DNA of 64,000 nt from Photobacterium proteolyticum (GTDB lineage Bacteria; Pseudomonadota; Gammaproteobacteria; Enterobacterales; Vibrionaceae), in NCBI RefSeq assembly GCF_001939735.1, contig NZ_MJIL01000060.1:146375-210374 (forward strand), written 5' to 3'. The translations under genes and the position numbers were made by a program. This document shows positions 1-9,665 of this stretch, piece by piece. Numbering within the stretch: position 1 is the stretch's first letter; every line of letters starts with the position of its first letter. The notes beneath the pieces are model-generated. The model worked only from the letters and a program-made list of their open reading frames with translations. It did not search any database and was not told the origin of the DNA.

Positions 1-1
1 C

Positions 2-1252
2 GTGACAAAGAATCTGGCTATATTCGCTGTAGGGGCAATAGGCCTGTCTGTTTGGTACAACGTTTTTCATAACTTTCCCATTGAAAGCAGCTTTAAGGTT
101 CTGCTTGGTATTGGCAGCCTGGGCGTATTGATCAGTCTGGATCTCTCTTTATATAGCCAGATCTTGCATTATCCTAAACAGATCAAGGTGTCGGAGCTGG
201 CGGGTATTCAGAGTTACCGCCATTCACTTGCCTTTCAAATGGCTGGAATGGTGATATTTGTGGTTACCTTGCTCACAACAATACTGGGTATGCTGATGCT
301 CAAAGATGTCCGTTGGCTGGCTGAAAATATTGCGGTAACGGGGCCGGATTCTGCGATCGCCAGTATCGTCAAAGAGTTTGCCTATGTTGCCGTTGTTCTT
401 GTCGCCTATACCGTCTCTATTATGTATCAGTGGCTGAAGTTGTTGCGTTTATTGTTAGTAAATCAACAGCAGGTGCTCGAAGAGGCGGCTAAGGGAGATT
501 TATCTGTTCGCGTGCCCGTTGTCCAGCATGGCGAGATGGGGACAATTGCGCATTATACCAATGAAATGCTGATCCGATTGGAGCAAAGCTATGATGAAGT
601 CAACCTGACACGCGATGTTGCGATAGTTGGCTTATCGGCATTGGCTGAATCGCGAGACAATGAAACAGGTGCGCATATATTGCGAACTCAAGAATATGTA
701 CGAGCACTGGCAAACCGCCTCAAGTATCGAGAGGTCTTTCGCGATTATTTGACCGATGAGCGGATAGATTTGCTGTATAAGTCGGCTCCACTGCATGATA
801 TCGGTAAAGTTGGGATTCCAGATGCGATACTGCTTAAGCCGGGTAAACTCACTGACGAAGAGTTTGAAACCATGAAAACGCATGCCCTGATCGGTGCTGA
901 ATCGATCGCTACGGCTGAAAAGCAAATGGGAAGCTCGACCTTCTTGTCCTTGGCGCGTGAAATTGCACTGACTCACCACGAGAAGTGGAATGGAAGTGGC
1001 TATCCGGCCGGATTAGCTGGAGAGGAAATACCGTTGTCAGGTCGGTTGATGGCTTTAGCTGATGTCTATGATGCCCTGATATCGAAGCGAGTGTATAAGC
1101 CTGCGTTTAGTCATGAAAAGGCCAAGACAATCATTCTGGAAGGAAAGGGAACACATTTCGATCCGCAAGTGGTTGAGGCCTTCTTGGAATGCGAAAATGA
1201 GTTTGTAGATATTGCGCGAAATTATCAAGATGAAGAGGCGATGGTCGCTTAG
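2..1252 (+). CDS. HD-GYP c-di-GMP phosphodiesterase, membrane-anchored (5' end uncertain)
   Basis: Probable cyclic-di-GMP phosphodiesterase of the HD-GYP class, which hydrolyses c-di-GMP and so favours motility over biofilm. The N-terminal 145 residues hold about four hydrophobic segments (roughly 4-20, 33-52, 80-100, 125-145). A HAMP-like linker follows (about 150-200), then the HD-GYP domain. The HD pair is at residues 265-266 in LHDIGKVGIP, and the GYP at 333-335 in HHEKWNGSGYP. All signature residues are present. The only start in view is a GTG at base 2. No ribosome site can be checked, so the gene may begin upstream of the window. It is followed by two more c-di-GMP genes on the same strand. 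Confidence 0.85.
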   Translation: MTKNLAIFAVGAIGLSVWYNVFHNFPIESSFKVLLGIGSLGVLISLDLSLYSQILHYPKQIKVSELAGIQSYRHSLAFQMAGMVIFVVTLLTTILGMLMLKDVRWLAENIAVTGPDSAIASIVKEFAYVAVVLVAYTVSIMYQWLKLLRLLLVNQQQVLEEAAKGDLSVRVPVVQHGEMGTIAHYTNEMLIRLEQSYDEVNLTRDVAIVGLSALAESRDNETGAHILRTQEYVRALANRLKYREVFRDYLTDERIDLLYKSAPLHDIGKVGIPDAILLKPGKLTDEEFETMKTHALIGAESIATAEKQMGSSTFLSLAREIALTHHEKWNGSGYPAGLAGEEIPLSGRLMALADVYDALISKRVYKPAFSHEKAKTIILEGKGTHFDPQVVEAFLECENEFVDIARNYQDEEAMVA

Positions 1253-1421
1253 TTAATTATTCATGAAGTATATAATTGCCCGCTTTTTGTGGGCTATTTT
1301 ATATGTATTTTTTGCTTGCACTTTATTGTTTTGATTGTAATTACTATTAATTGTTGAAATTAGACACCGGGCTGATGATGATATCGGCATTTCTTGATAT
1401 TGATTGACAAAATAAAAGGAT

Positions 1422-1448
1422 AGAGATTGTATTTGTAATACAATCTCT
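1422..1448. repeat. Perfect 11-bp inverted repeat with 5-base loop
   Basis: AGAGATTGTAT and its exact reverse complement flank the loop TTGTA, about 65 bases before the next gene. No T-run follows on either strand, so it is a poor intrinsic terminator. It could be an operator or a 5'-leader hairpin. The function is unknown. Confidence 0.55.
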
Positions 1449-1514
1449 GATACTAATAGCCCCGATGGAATGTTGTGAGGGAACAACGACAATTACTAAC
1501 CTATAAAGAGTTTT

Positions 1515-3485
1515 ATGCCCGAGCCTTCAAAGTTAATAGCGCGTTTTACAATTCTATTAATCATGCTTGCTGCCGTGACGTTTTCCTCTCGTTCAATGGC
1601 TGGCCAAGACAGCGATCAGCCCTGTATCCATTTCTTGAAGTCGATATCAAGCGACAAGGAACAGCCTTTGCTGGATCTTTATGTACAGTCTTTAGTTGCA
1701 CCCAAAAAAGCAGAGCAGCGCCTGCCGACAGTGGCAAAGAAAATCGATCCTTCGTATTCCTCAGTAAGGCAGGCGATTTTTTTGCTGGTGAAGTACAACA
1801 TTGAGCAGGCTGAAGGTGACAATGATATTAAGGCAATGAGCTATATTCGCGAGCTAAAGCAGCTTGGCGAGAAAACTGGCAGTAAATGGATGGTCGCCGA
1901 GGCATGGTTGGCTGAAGCGGCTGAGCTGGTGGATAAGCGAAACTACGAACTGGCAGAATCAACGGTTGCTGTAGTTGCCGATCTGGCGAGGGAACTGGAG
2001 TATTCCTCTTTGCTTGCCCGTGCGCTGAAGTGGCAGGGAAATATCTATATTGACCGTTCGGAATATAAGCAGGGACTGCAGAGTTACCAGAATGCGTATG
2101 AAATTTTTCTCGGGTGTGGTGACAAGCTACAAATAGCCCGCGTTCTATCGAATATTTCAACGGTTTATATACGTATGGAGGAATGGGGAAAGGCTGATCA
2201 CTATTTGAGCCAGGCTTTGGATATCTATCATGAGCAGGCATTTTCCAATCCATTTGCTGAAGCAATACTCCATATCAATGGCAGCGTTATTACTAAGTAT
2301 TTAAATAGACCAGAAGAGCGTGTTGCTCATATTAACGAAGCGATGAAAATGGCGGCAAAAACCAGCTCTTACCGTGTGAAGCTGACAGCCCTCATGAATC
2401 TGTCTGCTATGCAACAGGATCACGGTATGCCACAGGAAGCGATGGAGAGTTCAATAGCTTGCCTGAGGTTGGCAGAAACCTATAACGAGCCCCGTGGTAT
2501 TGCCAATTGTAATGAAAGCCTGGCTGAGTCGTATTTACTGTTAAATCAAACTGATCAGGCACTTGAACATGCCTTTCTTGCTCTGGATACCTATGAAAAA
2601 AGGAAAAATCGCAAGCGCTACATCTACGTGAGTAATATTATTGCTAATATTTATGAGGCATCGGGTGATTTCAAGCTGGCTCTCAAATATTACAAACAGT
2701 ATGCAGTACAAGGCAAAGAGTACTTGTTTGATGTTAGAAGAAAAGAGCTGTTTGATTTACAGGAGCGGTTTGAAGCGAAAGAAAAAGAACACGAAATCGT
2801 GTTGTTGAAAACGGAAAACTCCTTGAGCTCAGCACGCCTTGCTGAGCAGGAAGCTCGTGAGAATATGCTAAAGGTCGGCACGGTATTAATTTTGATTGTG
2901 CTGTATTTACTTTATCGTCGCTACAGCAGTATTAGCCGCAACAATATCGCTCTGGAGCAGTCAAATGCGGAACTGGCCACCCAGTCGATGCAAGATCCGC
3001 TAACTCGTCTTAACAACCGTCGTTACCTTGAAAGGTGGCTGACAACCATTTCTTCAAGACCTGAGCAAAGAACCGCTCTTGTGGTATTGCTAGACATTGA
3101 TCATTTCAAATCTATCAATGACAAGCTGGGACATGATGTTGGTGATCAGGTGTTGATCTTGCTGGCTCAGCGAGTAAAAAATGCATCGTGTAGCGGGGAT
3201 CTGAGTGTTCGCTGGGGAGGAGAAGAGTTCGTGTTGATAATCAATACTTCTGAACATGAAGCCGATAACATTCTGGCATGTCTAAGCTCGGCTATTTCTG
3301 AAATCGCTTTTTCTACCAGTGCCGGAGATATCACTGTCACTGTTTCTATGGGAGCAGTATTTACAGCGTCCCAGCAGCAGTTGCAAAGCGAATGGGATGC
3401 AATTATGGTGGCGGCAGACAAAGCGCTGTACAGCGTAAAAGCGGCAGGAAGGAATGGATACAAACTAGTAAATTACCCATGCTGA
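1515..3485 (+). CDS. TPR-repeat diguanylate cyclase (GGDEF)
   Basis: Predicted diguanylate cyclase that makes c-di-GMP from two GTP. An N-terminal signal or anchor segment (about residues 8-30) leads into a long region of TPR-like helical repeats (about 70-420), probably periplasmic. A coiled-coil stretch (about 420-455), one transmembrane helix (about 457-473) and a C-terminal GGDEF domain follow. The active-site motif is GGEEF at residues 568-572, an active variant. The RxxD inhibitory site is absent: Cys stands where Arg is expected. An AAAGAG ribosome site lies 5 bases before the ATG. The TPR-TM-GGDEF layout suggests that a periplasmic protein or peptide signal controls the cyclase; that is inference. 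Confidence 0.87.
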   Translation: MPEPSKLIARFTILLIMLAAVTFSSRSMAGQDSDQPCIHFLKSISSDKEQPLLDLYVQSLVAPKKAEQRLPTVAKKIDPSYSSVRQAIFLLVKYNIEQAEGDNDIKAMSYIRELKQLGEKTGSKWMVAEAWLAEAAELVDKRNYELAESTVAVVADLARELEYSSLLARALKWQGNIYIDRSEYKQGLQSYQNAYEIFLGCGDKLQIARVLSNISTVYIRMEEWGKADHYLSQALDIYHEQAFSNPFAEAILHINGSVITKYLNRPEERVAHINEAMKMAAKTSSYRVKLTALMNLSAMQQDHGMPQEAMESSIACLRLAETYNEPRGIANCNESLAESYLLLNQTDQALEHAFLALDTYEKRKNRKRYIYVSNIIANIYEASGDFKLALKYYKQYAVQGKEYLFDVRRKELFDLQERFEAKEKEHEIVLLKTENSLSSARLAEQEARENMLKVGTVLILIVLYLLYRRYSSISRNNIALEQSNAELATQSMQDPLTRLNNRRYLERWLTTISSRPEQRTALVVLLDIDHFKSINDKLGHDVGDQVLILLAQRVKNASCSGDLSVRWGGEEFVLIINTSEHEADNILACLSSAISEIAFSTSAGDITVTVSMGAVFTASQQQLQSEWDAIMVAADKALYSVKAAGRNGYKLVNYPC

Positions 3486-3617
3486 GTACACGGTTTACGA
3501 GGTATCCTTTACTGTTTATCGTATTGCTTCACTATTAGTAGCGCCCGTGATTTGTTGCGTCTGCGAAGGGTAAATTGATATTCTTTGATGGAATGAAACT
3601 GCGACTGTTAATGGAAA

Positions 3618-6377
3618 ATGAGAATAAAAACTCTTGCACCTGCCAAGCTAAGTACAAGAACGGCTCTATTATTTGGAGCAGGCTTGTTTGCGATTGCTGC
3701 TATATGCCTGTTTTGTGCCCGCTATTTTTTTCTCATGAACCTCAATGACATTGAGCGCCAGCAAATTCTTAAGGATAACTACCAGGCTAAAGCCGTCATC
3801 GATATCCTTGTTCGTAGTCAGGGAGAACGTTCATATGACTGGGCGAACTGGGATGAAAGCTATCAGCTTGTGACCAAAGGAGATGATGTCTACCGTGACC
3901 GAAACCTGAACTACGATGCGTTGAAAAACCTTGAGCTTGATTTGATGCTCTTTGTTAACAAAGGAGGAGATATTGTTGAGAGCTCGGTGGTAAATGGGCG
4001 TGGTCGTACATCTAAAGTGTCGCCTGGTTTCCTCCATCAGCTATTGTCCTTGCAAGGGATAGGTACCTACCTTGATGTACTAACCCAAGGCCACCTTCCT
4101 GACAATCAGGTCAAATCAGGCCTTATATCAATATCGGGCAAAGTGCTGATTGTCAGCGTAACGCCGATCCGAAACAGTCTTGCTAATAGCCCTGTTGGCG
4201 GCTGGCTGATCTGGGGACGGTATTTATCAGCCGTTTTCCCAAATCAATTCAAGGAGGTGCTATCTGCGGAAAATACGCTGGTTGCAGTAACACCGCAAGA
4301 CAGTATAGAGCGTAAGCTAATTCCTCTTACTCAAATTGAGAATAACGGGAAAGACCTTGCTGCATGCGTTGTGCTTAATGATTTCAATGGCAATCCATTA
4401 GCCATTCTAAAAAGCAGCCGGCCGCGAACTATCTATCACGAAGGTAACCAGCTTATTATTTGGCTGGCCGTGGCCATGCTGATTTCCGCTGTGATTACCG
4501 GCGTATTGACTTTGCTCGCGTTTCGCCGAAAAGTGGGTAGCCGTTTTATCGCGCTGGAAAAAGGACTTGAGACCTTGATCCGGGACGAGTACAGCACCCC
4601 GATGAAAGTCGATGGTAACGATGAGTTCTCAATGGTGGGCGAGGTTATTAATCAAATCCTGACAAAATCATCCCATACCGACTCAGCCCTTAATGATGTT
4701 GCTCAAAAGTTTGAAGCCTTGTATCGCACTAGCAACCTAGGGCTGGTCATCGTGCTTGATGGTCAAATTGTTGATGCCAATGATACGTTAGCCTCTATTT
4801 TGCACTATCCGTCTGGGAGGGTTCTTGTTGGTCAGCCTTTACTGAATATTTGTTCGGAATCCGGTGTTCAAAGTTGTAAGGTCGACGCTATGTATCAAGC
4901 GGTAGCCACCGGACAAAGACATTTTGATACGGATATGCTGGCAGCAGACGGCAGCTTGATTACCTGCAAGTTGGAAGTGACTCCCATTAAACAACAAAAT
5001 GGCGAGGCGCTGATGCTGTCCGTTAAAGATGTCAGTCACCAAAAAAAGCAGGAAGGGTTGATTAAACAACTCGAAAAATACGACACGGTGACGGGATTGG
5101 CCAATCGTCAGACCCTTTATAAACTGTTATCGAACAAACTTGCTGATAAACAGCAAGAACCTCAGTTAATATCACCTGCGCTGATTTATATTCGAATAGA
5201 GCGGTTTAATATTGTCGCTGGCGCATTCGGGCACCAAATGGCCGATGAGGTGCTGGTGGCCGTTGCCAGAATGCTTAAGCGTGTTGTCGGTAGGGGAACC
5301 CTGGGGCGTGTGGCTGACAGTGAATTTGCCTTTGTACTGACTGAAGGCAGCCGTTTTATTCCTTATCGCCATGCCAAAGCGATTATCGAAGCGCTGCATG
5401 AGCCGTTAATGGTCGAAGGTGTTGAAGTTCAGCTAACCGTCTCAGTGGGAGTTGTGCTAACGACAAAACAAATTTTATCCGCAGATGAAATGATGAATGC
5501 CGCCGAGTATGCAACTTACCGTGCGGGATTAAAGCCTTCACGGATTCAGCTGTTCAACCATCGTATTGCGGAACAGCTAAAAAGTCATATTTTGATTCAG
5601 CGAGATATCGCCAAGGCTATTCGCGATGGCAGTATTTATCCTAAGTTTCAGCCATTAGTGTGCGCTGCTACTGAAGAAATATCTGGTTTTGAAGCATTGG
5701 CTCGATGGTACCATCCGGAGCTTGGAGAGGTGTCACCGGGCCGGTTTATTCCGATGGCGGAGTCACGAGAAATGATTATCGCCCTTGGTAGCCGAATTTT
5801 GGATAAATCCTGCGAGTTCTTGGCGCAAGTTAATTGTCAGCGTCGGGAACATGGCTTAGCGCCGTTATCGGTGCATGTGAATTTGTCGAGTCCGCATTTT
5901 TCACATTCCCAGCTACTTCACCAGATACAGTCAGTGCTTGAGCGACATCAGATTGAGCCTGAGAACCTGACGATAGAAATAACCGAAAGTATGTTGATTG
6001 GATCGACCAAGCAGGTCATTCACCGTATGCAGGTAATCAAAAACATGGGAGTCAAGTTGGCACTTGATGACTTTGGAACCGGCTATTCAGCGTTGAATTC
6101 ACTGTGCGAGTTTCCGCTTGATGTCGTCAAGCTGGATCAAAACTTTGTCAAGCGTATTGGTGTCGATGACCAAGGGGAAATACTCATTAGCAGTGTGGTG
6201 AGTATGTCGAAGGCTCTCGGGCTTAAAATGGTGGCTGAAGGGGTCGAAACCGAGCAGCAAAAGAAAGCGTTACAGGGGTTGAAGGTCGAAGAACTTCAAG
6301 GGTACTTTTTCTCCAAGCCTTTGTCATATGAAGAGAGCTTACGTGTTGCGCTGGATGGGCGTGTGACGCAATCATAA
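3618..6377 (+). CDS. CHASE4-type sensor, PAS, degenerate GGDEF and EAL phosphodiesterase
   Basis: Large membrane sensor, probably a c-di-GMP phosphodiesterase. Transmembrane helices at about 16-38 and 275-300 enclose a periplasmic domain whose start (SQGERSYDWANWDESY) resembles CHASE4 domains. A HAMP-like linker, a PAS domain (about 365-475), a GGDEF-like domain (about 490-645) and an EAL domain (about 660-910) follow. The GGDEF signature is lost: the site reads VADSEF near residues 565-570, so cyclase activity is unlikely. The EAL motif is intact at 692-694 (GFEALARW), as is DDFGTGYS, so hydrolysis is expected. It is third in a run of three same-strand c-di-GMP genes, about 130 bases after the cyclase. 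Confidence 0.87.
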   Translation: MRIKTLAPAKLSTRTALLFGAGLFAIAAICLFCARYFFLMNLNDIERQQILKDNYQAKAVIDILVRSQGERSYDWANWDESYQLVTKGDDVYRDRNLNYDALKNLELDLMLFVNKGGDIVESSVVNGRGRTSKVSPGFLHQLLSLQGIGTYLDVLTQGHLPDNQVKSGLISISGKVLIVSVTPIRNSLANSPVGGWLIWGRYLSAVFPNQFKEVLSAENTLVAVTPQDSIERKLIPLTQIENNGKDLAACVVLNDFNGNPLAILKSSRPRTIYHEGNQLIIWLAVAMLISAVITGVLTLLAFRRKVGSRFIALEKGLETLIRDEYSTPMKVDGNDEFSMVGEVINQILTKSSHTDSALNDVAQKFEALYRTSNLGLVIVLDGQIVDANDTLASILHYPSGRVLVGQPLLNICSESGVQSCKVDAMYQAVATGQRHFDTDMLAADGSLITCKLEVTPIKQQNGEALMLSVKDVSHQKKQEGLIKQLEKYDTVTGLANRQTLYKLLSNKLADKQQEPQLISPALIYIRIERFNIVAGAFGHQMADEVLVAVARMLKRVVGRGTLGRVADSEFAFVLTEGSRFIPYRHAKAIIEALHEPLMVEGVEVQLTVSVGVVLTTKQILSADEMMNAAEYATYRAGLKPSRIQLFNHRIAEQLKSHILIQRDIAKAIRDGSIYPKFQPLVCAATEEISGFEALARWYHPELGEVSPGRFIPMAESREMIIALGSRILDKSCEFLAQVNCQRREHGLAPLSVHVNLSSPHFSHSQLLHQIQSVLERHQIEPENLTIEITESMLIGSTKQVIHRMQVIKNMGVKLALDDFGTGYSALNSLCEFPLDVVKLDQNFVKRIGVDDQGEILISSVVSMSKALGLKMVAEGVETEQQKKALQGLKVEELQGYFFSKPLSYEESLRVALDGRVTQS

Positions 6378-6465
6378 GGTGATGCAAGCAGCACAGGCAA
6401 TTGTGATAACTCTCCGTACTCCAATCCTTCTGGATGGTGGAGAGCTATACCTAAGTCGTGACTAG

Positions 6466-6954
6466 TTATGGCGCTATTCTAATCGGTGTACCGTCTGACA
6501 CGTATTGGGCAATTTCTCTAATTTGCGGATTGTTTACTGCAATACATCCACGGGTCCAGTCGACGCCTTCGTAGACAAGGGGCATGTTCTTTCCGTTTGG
6601 CAATCCGTGAATAAAGATATCTCCACCAGGGTCGACACCGAGTTGCTGTGCTTTCAACCTGTCTTGCTGGTTCGGATAATCGATATGTAAACTCAGATGG
6701 AACTTACTTTGCCTGTTTCTAAAATCGAGCGTATATAAGCCTTCTGGTGTTCGGTTATCTCCCCGTTTTTGTTTATGTCCAACAGGTTGCTTACCTAAAC
6801 TGATATTATATTCGCGAAAGACGGTATCGTTCTTTATTAGGAACATTTTCCGCTCTGCTTTTTTGACTAACACCAGATCTGCGGTTGGTCTATCACTGAA
6901 TGCCATTACGCTTTGCGAGGCGACGACTAATAATATAAAAAGTAACTTTTTCAT
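6466..6954 (-). CDS. L,D-transpeptidase family protein (YkuD domain)
   Basis: Small periplasmic enzyme of the YkuD family. These proteins form 3-3 peptidoglycan cross-links, attach lipoproteins to peptidoglycan, or reverse that link. A signal peptide covers about residues 1-18 (cleavage near VMA-FS). The catalytic region has a His in IFIHGLPNG and the Cys in the TRGCIAVNN motif, in place of the more common SHGC. At 162 residues it is a minimal single-domain form without LysM or peptidoglycan-binding modules. It converges on the EAL gene. The physiological substrate cannot be deduced. Confidence 0.82.
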   Translation of the reverse strand: MKKLLFILLVVASQSVMAFSDRPTADLVLVKKAERKMFLIKNDTVFREYNISLGKQPVGHKQKRGDNRTPEGLYTLDFRNRQSKFHLSLHIDYPNQQDRLKAQQLGVDPGGDIFIHGLPNGKNMPLVYEGVDWTRGCIAVNNPQIREIAQYVSDGTPIRIAP

Positions 6955-7448
6955 TAAATGCTTAATATTGTTATAAATTTATTGTGTAAAATAATAATGG
7001 AGTCTTTAATAACGAATAAGAAATAGAGTAATTACTTCATAAGCATCCTTGCTGTTATTATTTCGATAAGCCTTATGGTCACCAATAATGGTTGTTATTG
7101 TTTTTGACATTGCTCTGACATGGCTGACTTTAGTCAATGTAATATAAATTATCAATATTATATGTGCCTTTTATGAGGTGATATTGATCCCAAACCTGTT
7201 GTTTTAATTTCAATGTATTGAATTAAATGTAGTAATTATTTTGCCGAGAATAAGGCAAATTATTGTCACTTTTTTGGCGTCAAGATATTGACTAACAATT
7301 GTCGGAATATTGCCGTAAAAACCTCAATACTTCTCACCGAATAACTCATACATCACAACTTTGCTTAATGCTATGCGATGAGTTTGGTTAACTTTGATAT
7401 GATAAATAATCAAATGATTGCTTACTTTCATTGGCAAGGTTTTATTTA
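6955..7448. other. AT-rich intergenic region
   Basis: About 490 bases between the divergent L,D-transpeptidase and GNAT-like genes. It is strongly AT-rich and must carry both promoters. I see no RNA gene, repeat or convincing operator in it. Confidence 0.5.
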
Positions 7449-8306
7449 ATGCAACAAGATCGTTATCAGGTTTATCATCTGGAAGAGACATCATTTCAAT
7501 TAAATCAGTCTTTTTCCTGTTGGCAAAAAGTTGTTCTATGGGCGTTAGAGCTGGAGCTTAATAAAAAGCAAAAATGGTATGTTGTTGATATACATGCAGA
7601 TGATAATTGTGAAGATGTATTTCAAATTGATGCATTCGGTCTTTTAAAACCGACAGGCCACCGTGCAGGCTCTTTTTATGAGCAAGTGAGATTATTGTCG
7701 CTACCTGCATTAATCCTGGAGGGAGTGATAGAACCGTTGGGGCTGACTGACGGAGTGACTGTTCTTAAACCGCTTGCTGAAGCTAGCTATGAAATCCAGG
7801 TGCTGAATGGCAACGATGGCATGAGCACCTTTGCTGCTGAATCAAGCCTGCTGGAAGCACCTTTTCAGCGCCAGTATCAATCCGACAATGATGTAGCATT
7901 GCTTGTATATTGCCATGACGAGTTGATTGCTACGGCACTTTTCAGTCGTTATATCGAAGACCATCGTTTTCCGTTCCATTTATCAGAGCTGTGTTATGAG
8001 CTCTCATTGCATACTGTCTATGTATTGCCTGAATACCGCTCTCTGGGGATAGCGAGCAGCCTGGCAAACAGCATTGTAAATATTGCTCGTAAAGACATGC
8101 TGAACCTTCATCATGTGCTGCAAGGAAAGATCAGGCTAAAACCCTGGTTCTCAGCCTTGGCTTTGACGCCGGGAGGGGAGGCGATTTGCGATATCCTGAG
8201 CGAAGCGTTTGTAGAAATGAATGACGACATCATCGAAGAGCTCATGGACGAAGGTATGGCGATCAGCTATCAGGATCCGGTTATCTTTGTCGAAGGTATG
8301 GCTTAA
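7449..8306 (+). CDS. GNAT-like acetyltransferase domain protein, uncharacterised
   Basis: Protein of 285 residues with no obvious signal peptide or membrane segment. The C-terminal half contains HTVYVLPEYRSLGIASSLANSI, matching the GNAT acetyl-CoA-binding motif A (RxxGxA), so an N-acyltransferase fold is likely. The N-terminal 120 residues are not recognised. I chose the ATG at 7449, which has a GCAAGG ribosome site 8-10 bases upstream, over the in-frame TTG 18 bases earlier. The substrate is unknown. The gene converges on nqrB. Confidence 0.6.
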   Translation: MQQDRYQVYHLEETSFQLNQSFSCWQKVVLWALELELNKKQKWYVVDIHADDNCEDVFQIDAFGLLKPTGHRAGSFYEQVRLLSLPALILEGVIEPLGLTDGVTVLKPLAEASYEIQVLNGNDGMSTFAAESSLLEAPFQRQYQSDNDVALLVYCHDELIATALFSRYIEDHRFPFHLSELCYELSLHTVYVLPEYRSLGIASSLANSIVNIARKDMLNLHHVLQGKIRLKPWFSALALTPGGEAICDILSEAFVEMNDDIIEELMDEGMAISYQDPVIFVEGMA

Positions 8307-8417
8307 CACCTCCCATAAGTGAGCCAGTACAGAGACCATTGTTTGTTCAGCTATCATAGCTTTATCGGTTCCTCGGGCACGCAAAGCAATTGAGTGCCAG
8401 AGAAACCAATTTCCTCC

Positions 8418-9665
8418 TCAGCCAGAGCGCGATCTGCGCTCCCTTCTTGTGATATTGGCTTGGGTAACAAAAAAGTCGAAAATGGGCGCAAAGAGATTGG
8501 CGAAGAGAATGGCGAGCATAATGCCTTCAGGGTAGGCCGGATTAATTACACGAAGCAGCACTGTCATCGCTCCAATCAGTACCCCAAATGCCCACTTTCC
8601 TTTGTCCGTAAATGCCGCCGACACCGGATCGGTAGCCATGAAGAACATCCCGAATGCAAACCCACCTAACACCAAGTGCCACCAGAATGGCATTGAAAAC
8701 ATAGGGTTAGTTTCCGAGCCAATGAGGTTGAACATTGCCGAGGTGATGACCATTCCCAGGAACACACCGGTAACAATGCGCCATGAGGCTATACCCATGG
8801 CAATAATCATGATGCCGCCGATAAGCAGTGCCAGAGTAGACACCTCGCCAATGGACCCAGGAACATTGCCAATGAATGCGTCCATCCAGCTAATTGAGTC
8901 GCCGGTTGTGTTGTGAATCAGTGCCGAGGGACCGCTTTCGGCCCATTGACTGAGCGCTGTTGCCCCGGTGTAACCATCGGCTGCCACCCAGACTAAGCCG
9001 CCAGAATGTTGTGCTGGATAGGCAAAGTAGAGAAAAGCGCGTCCGGCGAGCGCGGGATTAATGAAGTTTCGGCCTGTTCCTCCAAAGACTTCTTTGGCAA
9101 CAACAATACCAAAAGTGATGCCCAAAGCCGCTTGCCACAACGGAGTGGTAGGCGGGAGGATGAGGGCAAATAAAATTGAAGTGACAAAGAAGCCTTCATT
9201 GATTTCATGCTTGCGTATGACTGCGAAAAGAACTTCCCAAAAACCGCCGACGATAAAAACGGTCAGATAAATGGGCAGGAAGTAGGCAGCCCCTAATAGC
9301 ATGCGGCTGCCCCATCCTGCACTGTCGGCGAGAGATCCGCCAAGCGCAAGACTTGTCGCATAATGCCAGTTGGTTTCGGCAAGGGTTACTATCTGTTCAG
9401 GAGAGTAGATAGCATTGAGTGCGATAATGGCCTGGTTACCGATATTGTACATTCCCCAAAATAGGGCAGGGAAAGTCGCGAACCACACCATAATCATGAT
9501 TCGCTTGAGATCTATGCTATCACGGATATGGGTGTGACCTTTGGTGATCGTGCCGGGTGTGTAGATGATGGTAGTAATGGCCTCATACAATGCGTGCCAT
9601 TTTTGATATTTCCCTCCGGGCTCAAAGTCCGGCTCCATTTTTTCAAGAGTTCGTTTAAGACTCAT
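8418..9665 (-). CDS. nqrB: Stand-alone NqrB: Na+-translocating NADH:quinone reductase subunit B paralogue
   Basis: Full-length NqrB of 415 residues, the same length as the Vibrio cholerae protein as I recall it. NqrB is the membrane subunit of Na+-NQR that holds covalent FMN and riboflavin and contributes to quinone reduction and Na+ movement. The flavinylation motif DGYTGAT is intact, with the acceptor Thr at residue 236, and should be a substrate for the ApbE flavin transferase. Multiple hydrophobic helices span the protein, and [22 protein letters not shown] is conserved. The ATG at 9665 has a GAGGG site and is preferred to an upstream TTG. None of nqrA, C, D, E or F is adjacent: the neighbours are a GNAT-like gene and a divergent bd oxidase operon. 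A complete nqr operon presumably lies elsewhere. Confidence 0.9.
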   Translation of the reverse strand: MSLKRTLEKMEPDFEPGGKYQKWHALYEAITTIIYTPGTITKGHTHIRDSIDLKRIMIMVWFATFPALFWGMYNIGNQAIIALNAIYSPEQIVTLAETNWHYATSLALGGSLADSAGWGSRMLLGAAYFLPIYLTVFIVGGFWEVLFAVIRKHEINEGFFVTSILFALILPPTTPLWQAALGITFGIVVAKEVFGGTGRNFINPALAGRAFLYFAYPAQHSGGLVWVAADGYTGATALSQWAESGPSALIHNTTGDSISWMDAFIGNVPGSIGEVSTLALLIGGIMIIAMGIASWRIVTGVFLGMVITSAMFNLIGSETNPMFSMPFWWHLVLGGFAFGMFFMATDPVSAAFTDKGKWAFGVLIGAMTVLLRVINPAYPEGIMLAILFANLFAPIFDFFVTQANITRRERRSRSG

